64,000 bases of DNA, from positions 308,174 to 372,173 of the IMG/VR virus record IMGVR_UViG_3300043410_001892; one strand, given 5' to 3'. Under the pieces are notes generated by a model. That model was not told the DNA's origin. It made no database searches and was given only the letters and a program-made list of their open reading frames with translations. Made by a program: the position numbers and the translations under genes. Below are positions 44,350-51,157 of the stretch, one piece after another (positions within the stretch are counted from its first letter, which is position 1; each line of letters starts with the position of its first letter). Source of the DNA: a virus.

Positions 44350-44607
44350 ATGAAAATAGAAGAATTACTAACAGAACTTACGTTTAAGGGCTCGCAATGC
44401 ACTAAAGACTGCAGTGGTCACGAAGCAGGATTTAATCACCAAGTAAGAAAAGGTACTTCAAGTGACTCATATAGTCCTCATAGTCCTAGTTTTAATAAGG
44501 GTGCAGCTATTGCAAGGGCAGATCGAACTGTAACTAGAGCTCCTCAGCCTCGCGACAAAGGTAGATTTGCTGCTAGACCAAAGCCAAGAACTAAGAAATC
44601 TAAATAG
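44350..44607 (+). CDS. Putative internal virion protein (85 aa)
   Basis: Starts MKIEELLTELTF (leader with possible cut after LTE). CTKDCSGHEAGF is a motif I recall from small T4-like phage proteins. The C-terminus is basic and Pro/Arg-rich (RDKGRFAARPKPRTKKSK), suggesting nucleic acid binding. A TTG 15 nt upstream is rejected in favour of the ATG at 44350. The stop codon overlaps a GGCCCCGCTG element. Confidence 0.75.
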   Translation: MKIEELLTELTFKGSQCTKDCSGHEAGFNHQVRKGTSSDSYSPHSPSFNKGAAIARADRTVTRAPQPRDKGRFAARPKPRTKKSK

Positions 44608-44620
44608 GCCCCGCTGTGCA
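44607..44620 (+). repeat. Intercistronic GC-rich element, copy 1
   Basis: GGCCCCGCTGTGCA, overlapping the stop codon of the 85-aa gene; one base differs from the consensus GGCCCCGCTGTACACA. An inverted repeat GTGCAAG / CTTGCAC follows across 44616-44660. Confidence 0.6.
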
Positions 44621-44694
44621 AGTGTGTGATATACTTATATATATGCGCATGCTTGCACGTTCAAAAAAATTTCAATTTAATCAAGTCGTATACA

Positions 44695-44723
44695 TTGACA
44701 ATGCACACATATATGTGTATTAT
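44695..44723 (+). promoter_or_regulatory. Sigma70-type promoter (TTGACA-N17-TATTAT)
   Basis: Consensus -35 and near-consensus -10 with 17-nt spacing; a GC-rich element lies at about +10 and the 67-aa gene follows. Confidence 0.75.
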
Positions 44724-44739
44724 AACAGTTTTTAACATA

Positions 44740-44756
44740 GACCCCGCTGTACACAT
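44740..44756 (+). repeat. Intercistronic GC-rich element, copy 2
   Basis: GACCCCGCTGTACACAT followed directly by ATAGGAG, the ribosome binding site of the 67-aa gene. Probably in the 5' leader of that mRNA. Confidence 0.7.
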
Positions 44757-44769
44757 ATAGGAGAAAACA

Positions 44770-44973
44770 ATGGCAGACGATTTTGAATCAAGAGTACAAT
44801 TGTCATCAGGTTGTTTGATGTACGTTCGTACACAGCACGATGATGATCGATTAGTAGTGTTTGCATTTAAGCACGATGAGTTTAGATGTGATTTCCAAAT
44901 ATTTTATGACGATTGTAGTGACGAATTTAAAAGCTGGGTAGAACAGCCAGTTATCACTGCTGCTTCGTTTTAG
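44770..44973 (+). CDS. Small acidic protein (67 aa)
   Basis: MADDFESRVQLSSGCLMYVR with FAFKHDEFRCDFQIFYDDCS; alternating beta strands and acidic loops. Strong promoter and GGAG site upstream. Not recognised. The stop codon overlaps the next GC-rich element. Confidence 0.65.
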   Translation: MADDFESRVQLSSGCLMYVRTQHDDDRLVVFAFKHDEFRCDFQIFYDDCSDEFKSWVEQPVITAASF

Positions 44974-44990
44974 GCCCCGCTGTACACATA
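44973..44990 (+). repeat. Intercistronic GC-rich element, copy 3
   Basis: GGCCCCGCTGTACACATA starts within the stop codon (TAG) of the 67-aa gene; it precedes, rather than follows, the next promoter. Confidence 0.7.
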
Positions 44991-45007
44991 ATTGGTAAAA
45001 TCAATAA

Positions 45008-45036
45008 TTGACATTTGAGTTTAGTTACTGTATAGT
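45008..45036 (+). promoter_or_regulatory. Sigma70-type promoter (TTGACA-N17-TATAGT)
   Basis: Strong boxes and spacing, followed by about 370 nt without a convincing gene, so it may drive a non-coding RNA. Confidence 0.75.
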
Positions 45037-45041
45037 ATACG

Positions 45042-45412
45042 GTAACTACAGAAGGTGTCGCGCAAACCACATAGTAACTGCGCCCTATAACTGGACAACT
45101 GTATCACAGTGAAGGAATTGTTGAGCTGTAGCAACGACATAACCACCTACCCATTTGGATGAACATGAGATGTACCTTTACAAAACTCATTACAGGTTAT
45201 GGCCCCGCTGTACACATAAGGTTAAAAGAAGGAGTAGCACTCCTACGATTGTATATGCAGTTAGCATTGTGTATACAGTCCGCCGTCATATTTACCAGGA
45301 CGGAGCTCGAGGTACCGGATGACCGCCTCTGTAATGCTCTAATGCTAAGACATGAAAAACTCAACAAATGTTCGCCATTGGCCTTTACGGGCCAATGTGA
45401 CTTCTTAATCTA
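45042..45412 (+). ncRNA. Candidate non-coding RNA
   Basis: Sequence after the promoter is richer in G and C than its surroundings and has several possible hairpins: GCGCA/TGCGC, ACTGT/ACAGT, GGAGT/ACTCC, GTATAt/GTATAC, and a final strong CATTGGCC/GGCCAATG at about 45376-45397. It contains one GC-rich element. The 84-codon ORF at 45159-45413 has no ribosome binding site and no recognisable sequence, so I do not call it. Class unknown. Confidence 0.4.
45201..45217 (+). repeat. Intercistronic GC-rich element, copy 4
   Basis: GGCCCCGCTGTACACAT, inside the candidate non-coding RNA, followed by AAGG. Confidence 0.7.
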
Positions 45413-45438
45413 ACAAAATATTCAAAGAAATAAAAATT

Positions 45439-45490
45439 CAAATTAAAATAATGAATATGAGCGAATGCGAATTTGAATTATTTTAATTTG
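45439..45490. repeat. 14-bp perfect inverted repeat
   Basis: CAAATTAAAATAAT at 45439-45452 is mirrored by ATTATTTTAATTTG at 45477-45490, with a 24-nt loop. A second small hairpin GAGC/GCTC follows at about 45495. Possible terminator, operator or transcript-end structure. Confidence 0.55.
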
Positions 45491-45533
45491 TTTGTGAGCT
45501 GTAAGCTCGCAATTTTACTATTAGTGAGGAAAT

Positions 45534-45767
45534 ATGATTGAAATATCTGACAAAACTGCATGCAGGAAATTAGGATACAATGAAGCATGGCTGTATTGCT
45601 TAACTTTAAACCATAATGGACATAAAGATTGGCGTATGCCAGCTCAGTTTGATCATTATCAAGGTAACGACTGGCCAACTTCAACTTGGGTTGAAGTAAG
45701 TAACCCAAATAGTATTATAGATATCACTGATACTTTTGGAATAGTCCCAGTAAGAACTATTGATTAA
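45534..45767 (+). CDS. DUF1566/Lcl-like mini-protein, array member 3
   Basis: 77 aa; GYNEAWLYCLTLNHNGHKDW then RMPAQFDH, ending FGIVPVRTID. Isolated from other members, with its own GTGAGGAAAT ribosome binding site. Tyr-Cys before the core (LYC) is conserved in most copies. Confidence 0.78.
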   Translation: MIEISDKTACRKLGYNEAWLYCLTLNHNGHKDWRMPAQFDHYQGNDWPTSTWVEVSNPNSIIDITDTFGIVPVRTID

Positions 45768-45775
45768 ATTATCAT

Positions 45776-45804
45776 TTGTAAATTCTAAAAATTTATATTA
45801 CAAT
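45776..45804 (+). promoter_or_regulatory. Candidate promoter (TTGTAA-N17-TACAAT)
   Basis: Near-consensus boxes with 17-nt spacing and a following T run, 30 nt before the 118-aa gene. Confidence 0.6.
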
Positions 45805-45833
45805 AATGTTTTTTAATAATCATGAGGTGCAAC

Positions 45834-46190
45834 ATGGCAAAAAAAGTTAAGTATAAATCAGCCGAAGATAAACGCCGTGCATTAGAAGCTGAAAAACAAT
45901 GGAAAGAAATGACTAAGACATATGGTCTTAGTGATAAGCCGGCTAATACAAAATCACTTAGAACAATCTCACAGAAAAAAACATTAAGTAATGTTGCACC
46001 AACATATAGAGGTAGTGATAGTAAACCTCCCAGTTTAGTTACAACTACTAAAGGTGGCGGCAGCAAAGTTACAGCTCCAAGATATACCGGTACTTTGATT
46101 AAAGGTATCGCAACGATGCATAAATCAAATGCCGTGCCAATTATTGACCAAGAGCAAGCAACTGAGATTTCACGGATGCGTAGAGGATGA
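45834..46190 (+). CDS. Basic protein of unknown function (118 aa)
   Basis: MAKKVKYKSAEDKRRALEAE then KQWKEMTKTYGLSDKPANTK; strongly basic, low in aromatics, with TYRGSDSKPPSL in the middle and EQATEISRMRRG at the end. It resembles a phage protein group with a YRGSDSKP motif that I have seen before. GAGGTG precedes the ATG. Start base context and the 4-nt overlap with the next array gene suggest co-translation. Confidence 0.75.
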   Translation: MAKKVKYKSAEDKRRALEAEKQWKEMTKTYGLSDKPANTKSLRTISQKKTLSNVAPTYRGSDSKPPSLVTTTKGGGSKVTAPRYTGTLIKGIATMHKSNAVPIIDQEQATEISRMRRG

Positions 46191-46399
46191 CAGAATTTGC
46201 CCCAATGGTCTTCCATCAGCTAACATATAACGATGCATGGATGTACTGTGTTACATTAGAATACGATGGACATAAGGATTGGCGTTTGCCTACTTTTTTA
46301 GAATGGTGTAATAGAAATGATTTACTTGGTTGGTATGAAAACGCGACGGTGCAAGCCGCAACATCAGTGCGAGCTGTTTGCCCAGTGAGGGATATATGA
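46187..46399 (+). CDS. DUF1566/Lcl-like mini-protein, array member 4
   Basis: 70 aa; AWMYCVTLEYDGHKDWRLPT, then WYENATVQAATSVRAVCPVR. Near-identical to the next gene except in residues about 37-60, so a recent tandem duplication. Differences between the two are not restricted to adenines. Confidence 0.78.
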   Translation: MTEFAPMVFHQLTYNDAWMYCVTLEYDGHKDWRLPTFLEWCNRNDLLGWYENATVQAATSVRAVCPVRDI

Positions 46400-46608
46400 T
46401 AGAATTTGCCGCAATGGTCTTCCATCAGCTAACATATAGCGAGGCATGGATGTACTGTGTTACATTAGAATACGATGGACATAAGGATTGGCGCCTGCCA
46501 ACCCTTAACGAATGGAGTAATAGTAGTGAATTACTCGGTTGGTATGAAAACGCGTCGCCGGTTTTCACCCATTCTAAGCGAGCTGTTTGCCCAGTGAGGG
46601 ATATATGA
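46396..46608 (+). CDS. DUF1566/Lcl-like mini-protein, array member 5
   Basis: 70 aa; shares EFAAMVFHQLTYSEAWMYCV almost exactly with member 4 and diverges after DWRLPT (LNEWSNSSELLGWYENASPV). Starts inside the stop of member 4 (ATGA) with GTGAGGGAT as ribosome binding site. Confidence 0.78.
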   Translation: MIEFAAMVFHQLTYSEAWMYCVTLEYDGHKDWRLPTLNEWSNSSELLGWYENASPVFTHSKRAVCPVRDI

Positions 46609-46865
46609 TAGAATTTGGTCCATTATCTAGTACAAAATTTTTGTATCGAGATGCATGGCTATATTGTCACACCTTTAATTATAATGGACATAAGGATTGG
46701 CGTATGATAACAAAAGCAGATGCATTCGTATTAGCGTTGGACGGTATAACCATCTATTCTGGTACTTGGATTGATAAAACTGTTCCTGATCACATGTTAA
46801 GTAATAATATATTTGGCGACTTTACACGAGCCCATGTAATACCAGTGAGGGATAAAAATGATTGA
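46605..46865 (+). CDS. DUF1566/Lcl-like mini-protein, array member 6
   Basis: 86 aa; RDAWLYCHTFNYNGHKDWRM, but ITKADAF replaces the usual PT-x-x-E. Longer variable part (TVPDHMLSNNIFGDFTRAHV), ending IPVRDKND. Divergent member. Confidence 0.75.
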   Translation: MIEFGPLSSTKFLYRDAWLYCHTFNYNGHKDWRMITKADAFVLALDGITIYSGTWIDKTVPDHMLSNNIFGDFTRAHVIPVRDKND

Positions 46866-47079
46866 TTTTGCAGAACTACCAGATTATAGGTTTACTTATA
46901 ATGAAGCATTTCTTTATTGTATAACACTAAGTTACAATGGTCATAAAGACTGGAGAATGCCAACACACGACGAATATATGAATTGCAAAGAGATTGCTAG
47001 TGAATCGTTTGATGACAGTGATGACCCTAAAGATATTAAAGCTAAATATCCCATTGTACCAGTCCGTGATGTGAACTAA
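46858..47079 (+). CDS. DUF1566/Lcl-like mini-protein, array member 7
   Basis: 73 aa; NEAFLYCITLSYNGHKDWRM then PTHDEYMN, acidic middle (DDSDDPKDIKAKYP), ending IVPVRDVN. Overlaps member 6 by 8 nt. Ends a run; a new promoter follows within 10 nt. Confidence 0.78.
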   Translation: MIDFAELPDYRFTYNEAFLYCITLSYNGHKDWRMPTHDEYMNCKEIASESFDDSDDPKDIKAKYPIVPVRDVN

Positions 47080-47086
47080 TAACTAC

Positions 47087-47115
47087 TTGCAAATTCTAAT
47101 ATAATTTGTTATAAT
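47087..47115 (+). promoter_or_regulatory. Promoter (TTGCAA-N17-TATAAT)
   Basis: First clear example of the TTGCAA-type promoter that recurs to the right, with a T-rich tract after the -10. Confidence 0.8.
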
Positions 47116-47142
47116 TATTTTTTAAACTAAATGCGAGGTTAT

Positions 47143-47235
47143 ATGATTGATTTATTTTTAACTCTAAGTTTAATTGTAGTAATGCTATATTTGATGAATA
47201 AAGTTAGTGAGATTATCGAACATGATAGAATTTAG
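47143..47235 (+). CDS. Tiny membrane protein (30 aa)
   Basis: MIDLFLTLSLIVVMLYLMNK, a single transmembrane helix with a short charged tail (VSEIIEHDRI). GCGAGGTT precedes the ATG. Overlaps the next gene start by 14 nt. Could be real given promoter and ribosome binding site; no family. Confidence 0.5.
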   Translation: MIDLFLTLSLIVVMLYLMNKVSEIIEHDRI

Positions 47236-47470
47236 TACGCTATCTGATCAGATGGTTGACAGAGAAACTGCCATCATGTTAGAGTTTATGTGCTGTCACA
47301 ACAATAAAAAAGGTTGGAGATTTCCAACCGATCGAGAATACATCACTCGTAAAGAAATCCCATATGGAGTTTGGTCTAAAGGGTTAGTTGATCGTAATGA
47401 TAAAAAATCAAGATTATGCTTTTTTGTGAGAGATATAAATGACGAAAACATGGAAAGTAGCAGTAGGTGA
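47222..47470 (+). CDS. DUF1566/Lcl-like mini-protein, array member 8
   Basis: 82 aa; ETAIMLEFMCCHNNKKGWRF then PTDREYITRKEI. Diverged core (NNKKGWRFPT), then CFFVRDIND followed by an extra ENMESSSR read past the usual end, which overlaps member 9 by 32 nt. Confidence 0.7.
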   Translation: MIEFSTLSDQMVDRETAIMLEFMCCHNNKKGWRFPTDREYITRKEIPYGVWSKGLVDRNDKKSRLCFFVRDINDENMESSSR

Positions 47471-47741
47471 TTACGTAGTAGAAGTTGCTGATTATCCACG
47501 TAACTATATGTCGTATGATGAAGCAGCTATGCACTGTTTGTTTTTGAAAATCAATAAAGCAGCTGGTTGGCGAATACCAACTGCAGCTGAATATAACAAA
47601 ATTGATGGCATCACTTGTATAATTGATAGATATCGTGATAGTGGGCTATCAGCACCATTTGATCAACGTGATTTTGAGTCAGCAATACGTCGACCATTAT
47701 TACCAGTTAGAACTATCAAAGACCCCGCTGTACACACGTAG
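47439..47741 (+). CDS. DUF1566/Lcl-like mini-protein, array member 9
   Basis: 100 aa, longer N-terminus (MTKTWKVAVGDYVVEVADYP), then DEAAMHCLFLKINKAAGWRI and PTAAEYNK, ending PLLPVRTIKDPAVHT. The last residues DPAVHT are encoded by a copy of the GC-rich element. Confidence 0.7.
   Translation: MTKTWKVAVGDYVVEVADYPRNYMSYDEAAMHCLFLKINKAAGWRIPTAAEYNKIDGITCIIDRYRDSGLSAPFDQRDFESAIRRPLLPVRTIKDPAVHT
47721..47736 (+). repeat. Intercistronic GC-rich element, copy 5
   Basis: GACCCCGCTGTACACA at the 3' end of member 9, whose stop lies 3 nt further (CGTAGG). Confidence 0.7.
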
Positions 47742-47779
47742 GAAAATAGTAAATAATGAATTAGCCCGGGAGGAAAGTT

Positions 47780-48040
47780 ATGAAAAAACTTATTTTATCA
47801 GTTTTAGAAACTGGTCCAAAGACTCCGATTGAATTATTCAATCTTTGCAAGTTTACAGATCCTTATGTATTTGCAAGAACCATAACTGAACTCACTATTT
47901 CTAAGAAGATTCAAAGAAATGTGATAATCCCTAACCATCCTACAGTTTATCATTCAATTACCGCAGTACCTAATAAACTATTTGAGAATCTCTCATGGGA
48001 AGATATTCGGGTAGAATACCATTTGACATCCACACAGTAA
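47780..48040 (+). CDS. Small winged-helix-like protein (86 aa)
   Basis: MKKLILSVLETGPKTPIELF with LCKFTDPYVFARTITELTIS and KKIQRNV. The order helix, helix-turn-helix, wing fits a small transcription regulator. GGGAGGAAAG gives a strong ribosome binding site. Target unknown. Confidence 0.6.
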   Translation: MKKLILSVLETGPKTPIELFNLCKFTDPYVFARTITELTISKKIQRNVIIPNHPTVYHSITAVPNKLFENLSWEDIRVEYHLTSTQ

Positions 48041-48051
48041 TACACTATAAT
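48023..48051 (+). promoter_or_regulatory. Sigma70-type promoter (TTGACA-N17-TATAAT)
   Basis: Perfect boxes, overlapping the end of the winged-helix-like gene and 33 nt before the 72-aa gene. Confidence 0.85.
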
Positions 48052-48083
48052 TTAACACATTACAACAACTTTAAGGAATCTAA

Positions 48084-48302
48084 ATGCAAGTGACGCAGAA
48101 CAATAAGGGCGATACAGTTGGTATTATTAAAGACGCAGAGGAAACAGTTATACTAAATTATTCCTTTTGGGAATGCGATTGTTCAACTATGTTTATACGA
48201 CCGGTAACTATTACACATTGTCGACAATGTGGTGCTGATCGTGATGACAGTCCTATTGCAAATGATCTTCATGTACAGATTTTTGTTTATAACACTATTT
48301 AA
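48084..48302 (+). CDS. Small zinc-ribbon-like protein (72 aa)
   Basis: FWECDCSTMFIRPVTITHCR followed by QCGADRDD: C-x-C and C-x-x-C pairs about 15 residues apart could bind zinc. Acidic C-terminus. Possible regulator or adaptor; not recognised. Confidence 0.65.
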   Translation: MQVTQNNKGDTVGIIKDAEETVILNYSFWECDCSTMFIRPVTITHCRQCGADRDDSPIANDLHVQIFVYNTI

Positions 48303-48314
48303 TAAGGAGTAACT

Positions 48315-49394
48315 ATGACACTCGAAGCAACTGCTATTTCAATTCTTGAAGGCGAAGAAGTAAGTCCAATTGATAAAAAAGATGCAATGGAACTTATCGA
48401 ACACTTACAAGCATGGCTGCCAAATTATCCACAAGGTTCAAATAAGTTTATTTCTTATCTACATAAGAATTTAACTCCAATTCACGCAGTCTACGGTTTA
48501 TACTCTGCAGTTGACAATGGTAGTTTAGAAATTACACATCGTAATCTCCAAACTATGATGTTGTTTGAAAAAGATCTTGGTTACTTAGTCAAACATTTAG
48601 AAAATCCAGAGAAGAAGATAAACTTCTTCAATGCTATGCTTAAAGGTACTGATATTTCGTATGTCGAGCTGGAACTAACTAGTCCGTTTATGATTCAACC
48701 AGAAGAAGAGATTGGCACTGGTACATACGAACAAACTGTTGCGATTGAAGATTTATTTGCTAATACTGAAGAAGAAGATACTACAACAGCAGCTTCGACG
48801 ACCTCAGCGCCAAGTGTATCAACTGCAACTAAATCGTCTACTAATAAAATATCAGAACCATTTAAAGATATTTTAGATACTGCTGCTAAAAAAGTACTTG
48901 GCGTAGGAGTTAAGAAGACTGATGCTGAAAAAGATCAAGAACAAGATGATCATGATGCATACTATGTATATACGCAGTATTTGTATCAGTTTACCCCGGA
49001 TGAAGACTGTGATCTTGCTATCTCAGTAGTATCGCAAAAGTTTTGGGATGACAACGGATATCTTGATGATCAACACATCTCGGAGTATTTAGAAGCGATT
49101 ATTCCAGACTGGTCCGATAACTGGTGTGAAACTATGGAAAGTGTATTTGAATACACTGGTGGTTCAACTAAGGCAGAAGCTATTGCTTATTTAAAAGCAA
49201 CTGGGTTCTTTAAAGAAGAAGAACTATTTGATGTTGAATTTAGTAAAGCAGATATCTTACTAGGTTATCTTGAAGGCCAACCTGAAGAAATAATTTCTAA
49301 GTTTCTCAAAGAGGCACTTACACATCTTGATGAAAGCCAAATTGAAGACTTAATTCAAAAGTATGAAGACGCTTGGCACGAAGAGGATGATTGA
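48315..49394 (+). CDS. Acidic unknown protein (359 aa)
   Basis: Largest gene of the right-hand region. Two helical domains (residues 1-150 and 215-359) are joined by a Thr/Ser-rich linker (DTTTAASTTSAPSVSTATKS). The C-terminus is very acidic (QKYEDAWHEEDD). AAGGAGTAAC precedes the ATG. Its 3' end overlaps the next array gene by 8 nt. No family recognised; may be a DNA-mimic-like acidic protein, which is speculative. Confidence 0.75.
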   Translation: MTLEATAISILEGEEVSPIDKKDAMELIEHLQAWLPNYPQGSNKFISYLHKNLTPIHAVYGLYSAVDNGSLEITHRNLQTMMLFEKDLGYLVKHLENPEKKINFFNAMLKGTDISYVELELTSPFMIQPEEEIGTGTYEQTVAIEDLFANTEEEDTTTAASTTSAPSVSTATKSSTNKISEPFKDILDTAAKKVLGVGVKKTDAEKDQEQDDHDAYYVYTQYLYQFTPDEDCDLAISVVSQKFWDDNGYLDDQHISEYLEAIIPDWSDNWCETMESVFEYTGGSTKAEAIAYLKATGFFKEEELFDVEFSKADILLGYLEGQPEEIISKFLKEALTHLDESQIEDLIQKYEDAWHEEDD

Positions 49395-49608
49395 TATACA
49401 CGATCTAGGCATATCAACTGATTACACCACTGCATGGTTGATATGCCTAACCATGGAACACAACGGACATAAAGATTGGCGATTGCCAACATGGTATGAC
49501 TATATAAATAGTGCAGAACTACATGACTGCTGGTATGAAGATGATTTTTACACCGTATACATAGGAAAGAACGTATTTGCAGTTCGTAGCAAAGAGGCCC
49601 CACTGTAA
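49387..49608 (+). CDS. DUF1566/Lcl-like mini-protein, array member 10
   Basis: 73 aa; TTAWLICLTMEHNGHKDWRL then PTWYDYINSAEL. The usual end PVRD is replaced by FAVRSKEAPL, where the last codons and stop are a variant GC-rich element (GGCCCCACTGTAA). Start at 49387 overlaps the 359-aa gene. Confidence 0.75.
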   Translation: MIDIHDLGISTDYTTAWLICLTMEHNGHKDWRLPTWYDYINSAELHDCWYEDDFYTVYIGKNVFAVRSKEAPL

Positions 49609-49826
49609 TGGAAAAAATAGAAATTGCTCAAACTACTCGAAAATCCTTAACTTATGCTGAAGCACAGATGTATTGTTTTGTGTATGAAGAGAATAATATT
49701 CGTGGTTGGAGATTACCAACTGAAGATGAGTATGTAAACCACAATGAAATATGGGGTTGGGTTCAAGATGATGAACGTCAAGACGAGTACGGTACCTTGA
49801 GAGTTACTCCAGTGAGAGATTTATGA
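49608..49826 (+). CDS. DUF1566/Lcl-like mini-protein, array member 11
   Basis: 72 aa; AEAQMYCFVYEENNIRGWRL then PTEDEYVNHNEI, ending LRVTPVRDL. Diverged core (NNIRGWRLPT). Shares its first base with the preceding stop (TAATG). Confidence 0.76.
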   Translation: MEKIEIAQTTRKSLTYAEAQMYCFVYEENNIRGWRLPTEDEYVNHNEIWGWVQDDERQDEYGTLRVTPVRDL

Positions 49827-50056
49827 TTGAGTTTGCCCCTCAATCACCAACCAATATGTCATTTGATGAAGCATTTCTCTATTGTTTAACACTTAACTAC
49901 AAAGGACATAAGGATTGGTCTATACCTTATAGACGAGAGAAACGCTCATACATGATAGGTACTTGGTCTATTGATGATATAAAACTGATAGAGTTTTACT
50001 ATTCATCTGATACAAAGACATCTGTATTTCCTATTAGAGGTTATTATGAATCATGA
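49823..50056 (+). CDS. DUF1566/Lcl-like mini-protein, array member 12
   Basis: 77 aa; DEAFLYCLTLNYKGHKDWSI, with P-Y-RRE instead of PT-x-x-E. The tail reads VFPIRGYYES rather than PVRD, showing drift at the C-terminus. Confidence 0.74.
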   Translation: MIEFAPQSPTNMSFDEAFLYCLTLNYKGHKDWSIPYRREKRSYMIGTWSIDDIKLIEFYYSSDTKTSVFPIRGYYES

Positions 50057-50273
50057 ATACGGTATAAGATCGCCCGATCGCTTAACTTTTGACGAAGCAT
50101 TTCTGTATTGCCTTACACATAATTTTAATGGACATAAAGATTGGTATATGCCAACTTTTACTATGTGGGTATTTGATGATGTTATTACTGGCTGGCATAG
50201 TTCAGCTAAACTGCAACGTGATATTAGTTATGACATATCACGAGTTATACCAGTGAGAGATATAGATGATTGA
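50046..50273 (+). CDS. DUF1566/Lcl-like mini-protein, array member 13
   Basis: 75 aa; DEAFLYCLTHNFNGHKDWYM then PTFTMWVF, ending RVIPVRDIDD. Starts MNHEYGIRS instead of MIE-x-A-P and overlaps member 12 by 11 nt. Confidence 0.76.
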   Translation: MNHEYGIRSPDRLTFDEAFLYCLTHNFNGHKDWYMPTFTMWVFDDVITGWHSSAKLQRDISYDISRVIPVRDIDD

Positions 50274-50481
50274 AATTGCATATAAAACTATAAAAGACAT
50301 GGATTACGATACTGCATGGCTTTATTGTTTGGTATATGAGAAAGACGGGCATAAAGATTGGCGATTGCCTAGTCGTGACGAATACTTTAATACTGACGGA
50401 ATACATCTACATACTTGGTTTGAAAACAGAGAAGATGACACTAAATGGTGTTGCCAACCAGTGAGAGGTATAGATGATTGA
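50266..50481 (+). CDS. DUF1566/Lcl-like mini-protein, array member 14
   Basis: 71 aa; DTAWLYCLVYEKDGHKDWRL then PSRDEYFN, aromatic-rich middle (HLHTWFENREDDTKWCC), ending QPVRGIDD. First of four consecutive genes joined by the junction CCAGTGAGAGATATAGATG or a one-base variant. Confidence 0.78.
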   Translation: MIEIAYKTIKDMDYDTAWLYCLVYEKDGHKDWRLPSRDEYFNTDGIHLHTWFENREDDTKWCCQPVRGIDD

Positions 50482-50686
50482 ATTTGCTATACGATCTCAA
50501 GAAGAAATGGTTTACGACCAAGCATTTCTGTATTGTCTAACACTCGAGTATAATGGACATAAAGATTGGCGATTGCCTACAGGAATTGAATATTCTATTA
50601 CGGATGCGCTATCATTTTGCTGGTTTGAAGAAAGAAAAACCGGCGAAAGATGGGTATGTCAACCAGTGAGAGATATAGATGATTGA
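50474..50686 (+). CDS. DUF1566/Lcl-like mini-protein, array member 15
   Basis: 70 aa, close to the family consensus: DQAFLYCLTLEYNGHKDWRL, PTGIEY, FCWFEERKTGERWVC, QPVRDIDD. Overlap of 8 nt on both sides. Confidence 0.8.
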   Translation: MIEFAIRSQEEMVYDQAFLYCLTLEYNGHKDWRLPTGIEYSITDALSFCWFEERKTGERWVCQPVRDIDD

Positions 50687-50891
50687 AAAAGGACCAGCAG
50701 CTGGAAAAAAACTTCATTATAGAGAAGCGTGGATGTATTGTCTTACACTCTCTTATAACGGACACAAAGATTGGCGTATGCCAAGTTACTTTGAAACTAA
50801 TTACGGGTGGAATGAACGAGATGTAATGAACCCTAATTTAGAATCGCCCTATCAATATTCAATTATACCAGTGAGAGATATAGATGATTGA
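50679..50891 (+). CDS. DUF1566/Lcl-like mini-protein, array member 16
   Basis: 70 aa; REAWMYCLTLSYNGHKDWRM then PSYFETNYGWN, ending SIIPVRDIDD. N-terminus MIEKGPAAGKKLHY differs from the usual MIE(F/Y)AP. Confidence 0.78.
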   Translation: MIEKGPAAGKKLHYREAWMYCLTLSYNGHKDWRMPSYFETNYGWNERDVMNPNLESPYQYSIIPVRDIDD

Positions 50892-51090
50892 ATACGCCCC
50901 ACCAACAACAGAATGTGTAGACTATGACACTGCTTGGCTGTATTGCGTTACCCTAGCACACGATAACAAATACGACTGGCGAATGCCAACACATAAAGAA
51001 TATGAGACTTCTCCATTTATATTAGGTTGGTTTGTAGATAGACCACAGACTGAAAATCTCTGGACTTGCCAACCAGTGCGTGATTGTTAA
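50884..51090 (+). CDS. DUF1566/Lcl-like mini-protein, array member 17
   Basis: 68 aa; DTAWLYCVTLAHDNKYDWRM, PTHKEYE, LGWFVDRPQTENLWTC, ending QPVRDC. Core Gly-His-Lys replaced by Asn-Lys-Tyr. Last of a run of eight; a promoter follows. Confidence 0.77.
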   Translation: MIEYAPPTTECVDYDTAWLYCVTLAHDNKYDWRMPTHKEYETSPFILGWFVDRPQTENLWTCQPVRDC

Positions 51091-51095
51091 ACCAT

Positions 51096-51124
51096 TTGCA
51101 ATTTTAAATTTATACTGTTATAAT
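51096..51124 (+). promoter_or_regulatory. Promoter (TTGCAA-N17-TATAAT)
   Basis: Consensus spacing; a CCCCGCGGGAG stretch at about 51142-51152 in the leader resembles a shortened GC-rich element fused to the ribosome binding site. Confidence 0.8.
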
Positions 51125-51157
51125 ATATTTTTATTTACACACCCCGCGGGAGTATAT

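Noticed and set aside
45159-45413. 84-codon ORF after the GC-rich element
   Set aside because: No ribosome binding site, atypical composition and no motif; the region reads better as non-coding RNA.
45478-46425. Minus-strand ORFs at 45478-45708, 45785-46216 and 46216-46425
   Set aside because: They are antisense to well-supported plus-strand genes with promoters and ribosome binding sites.
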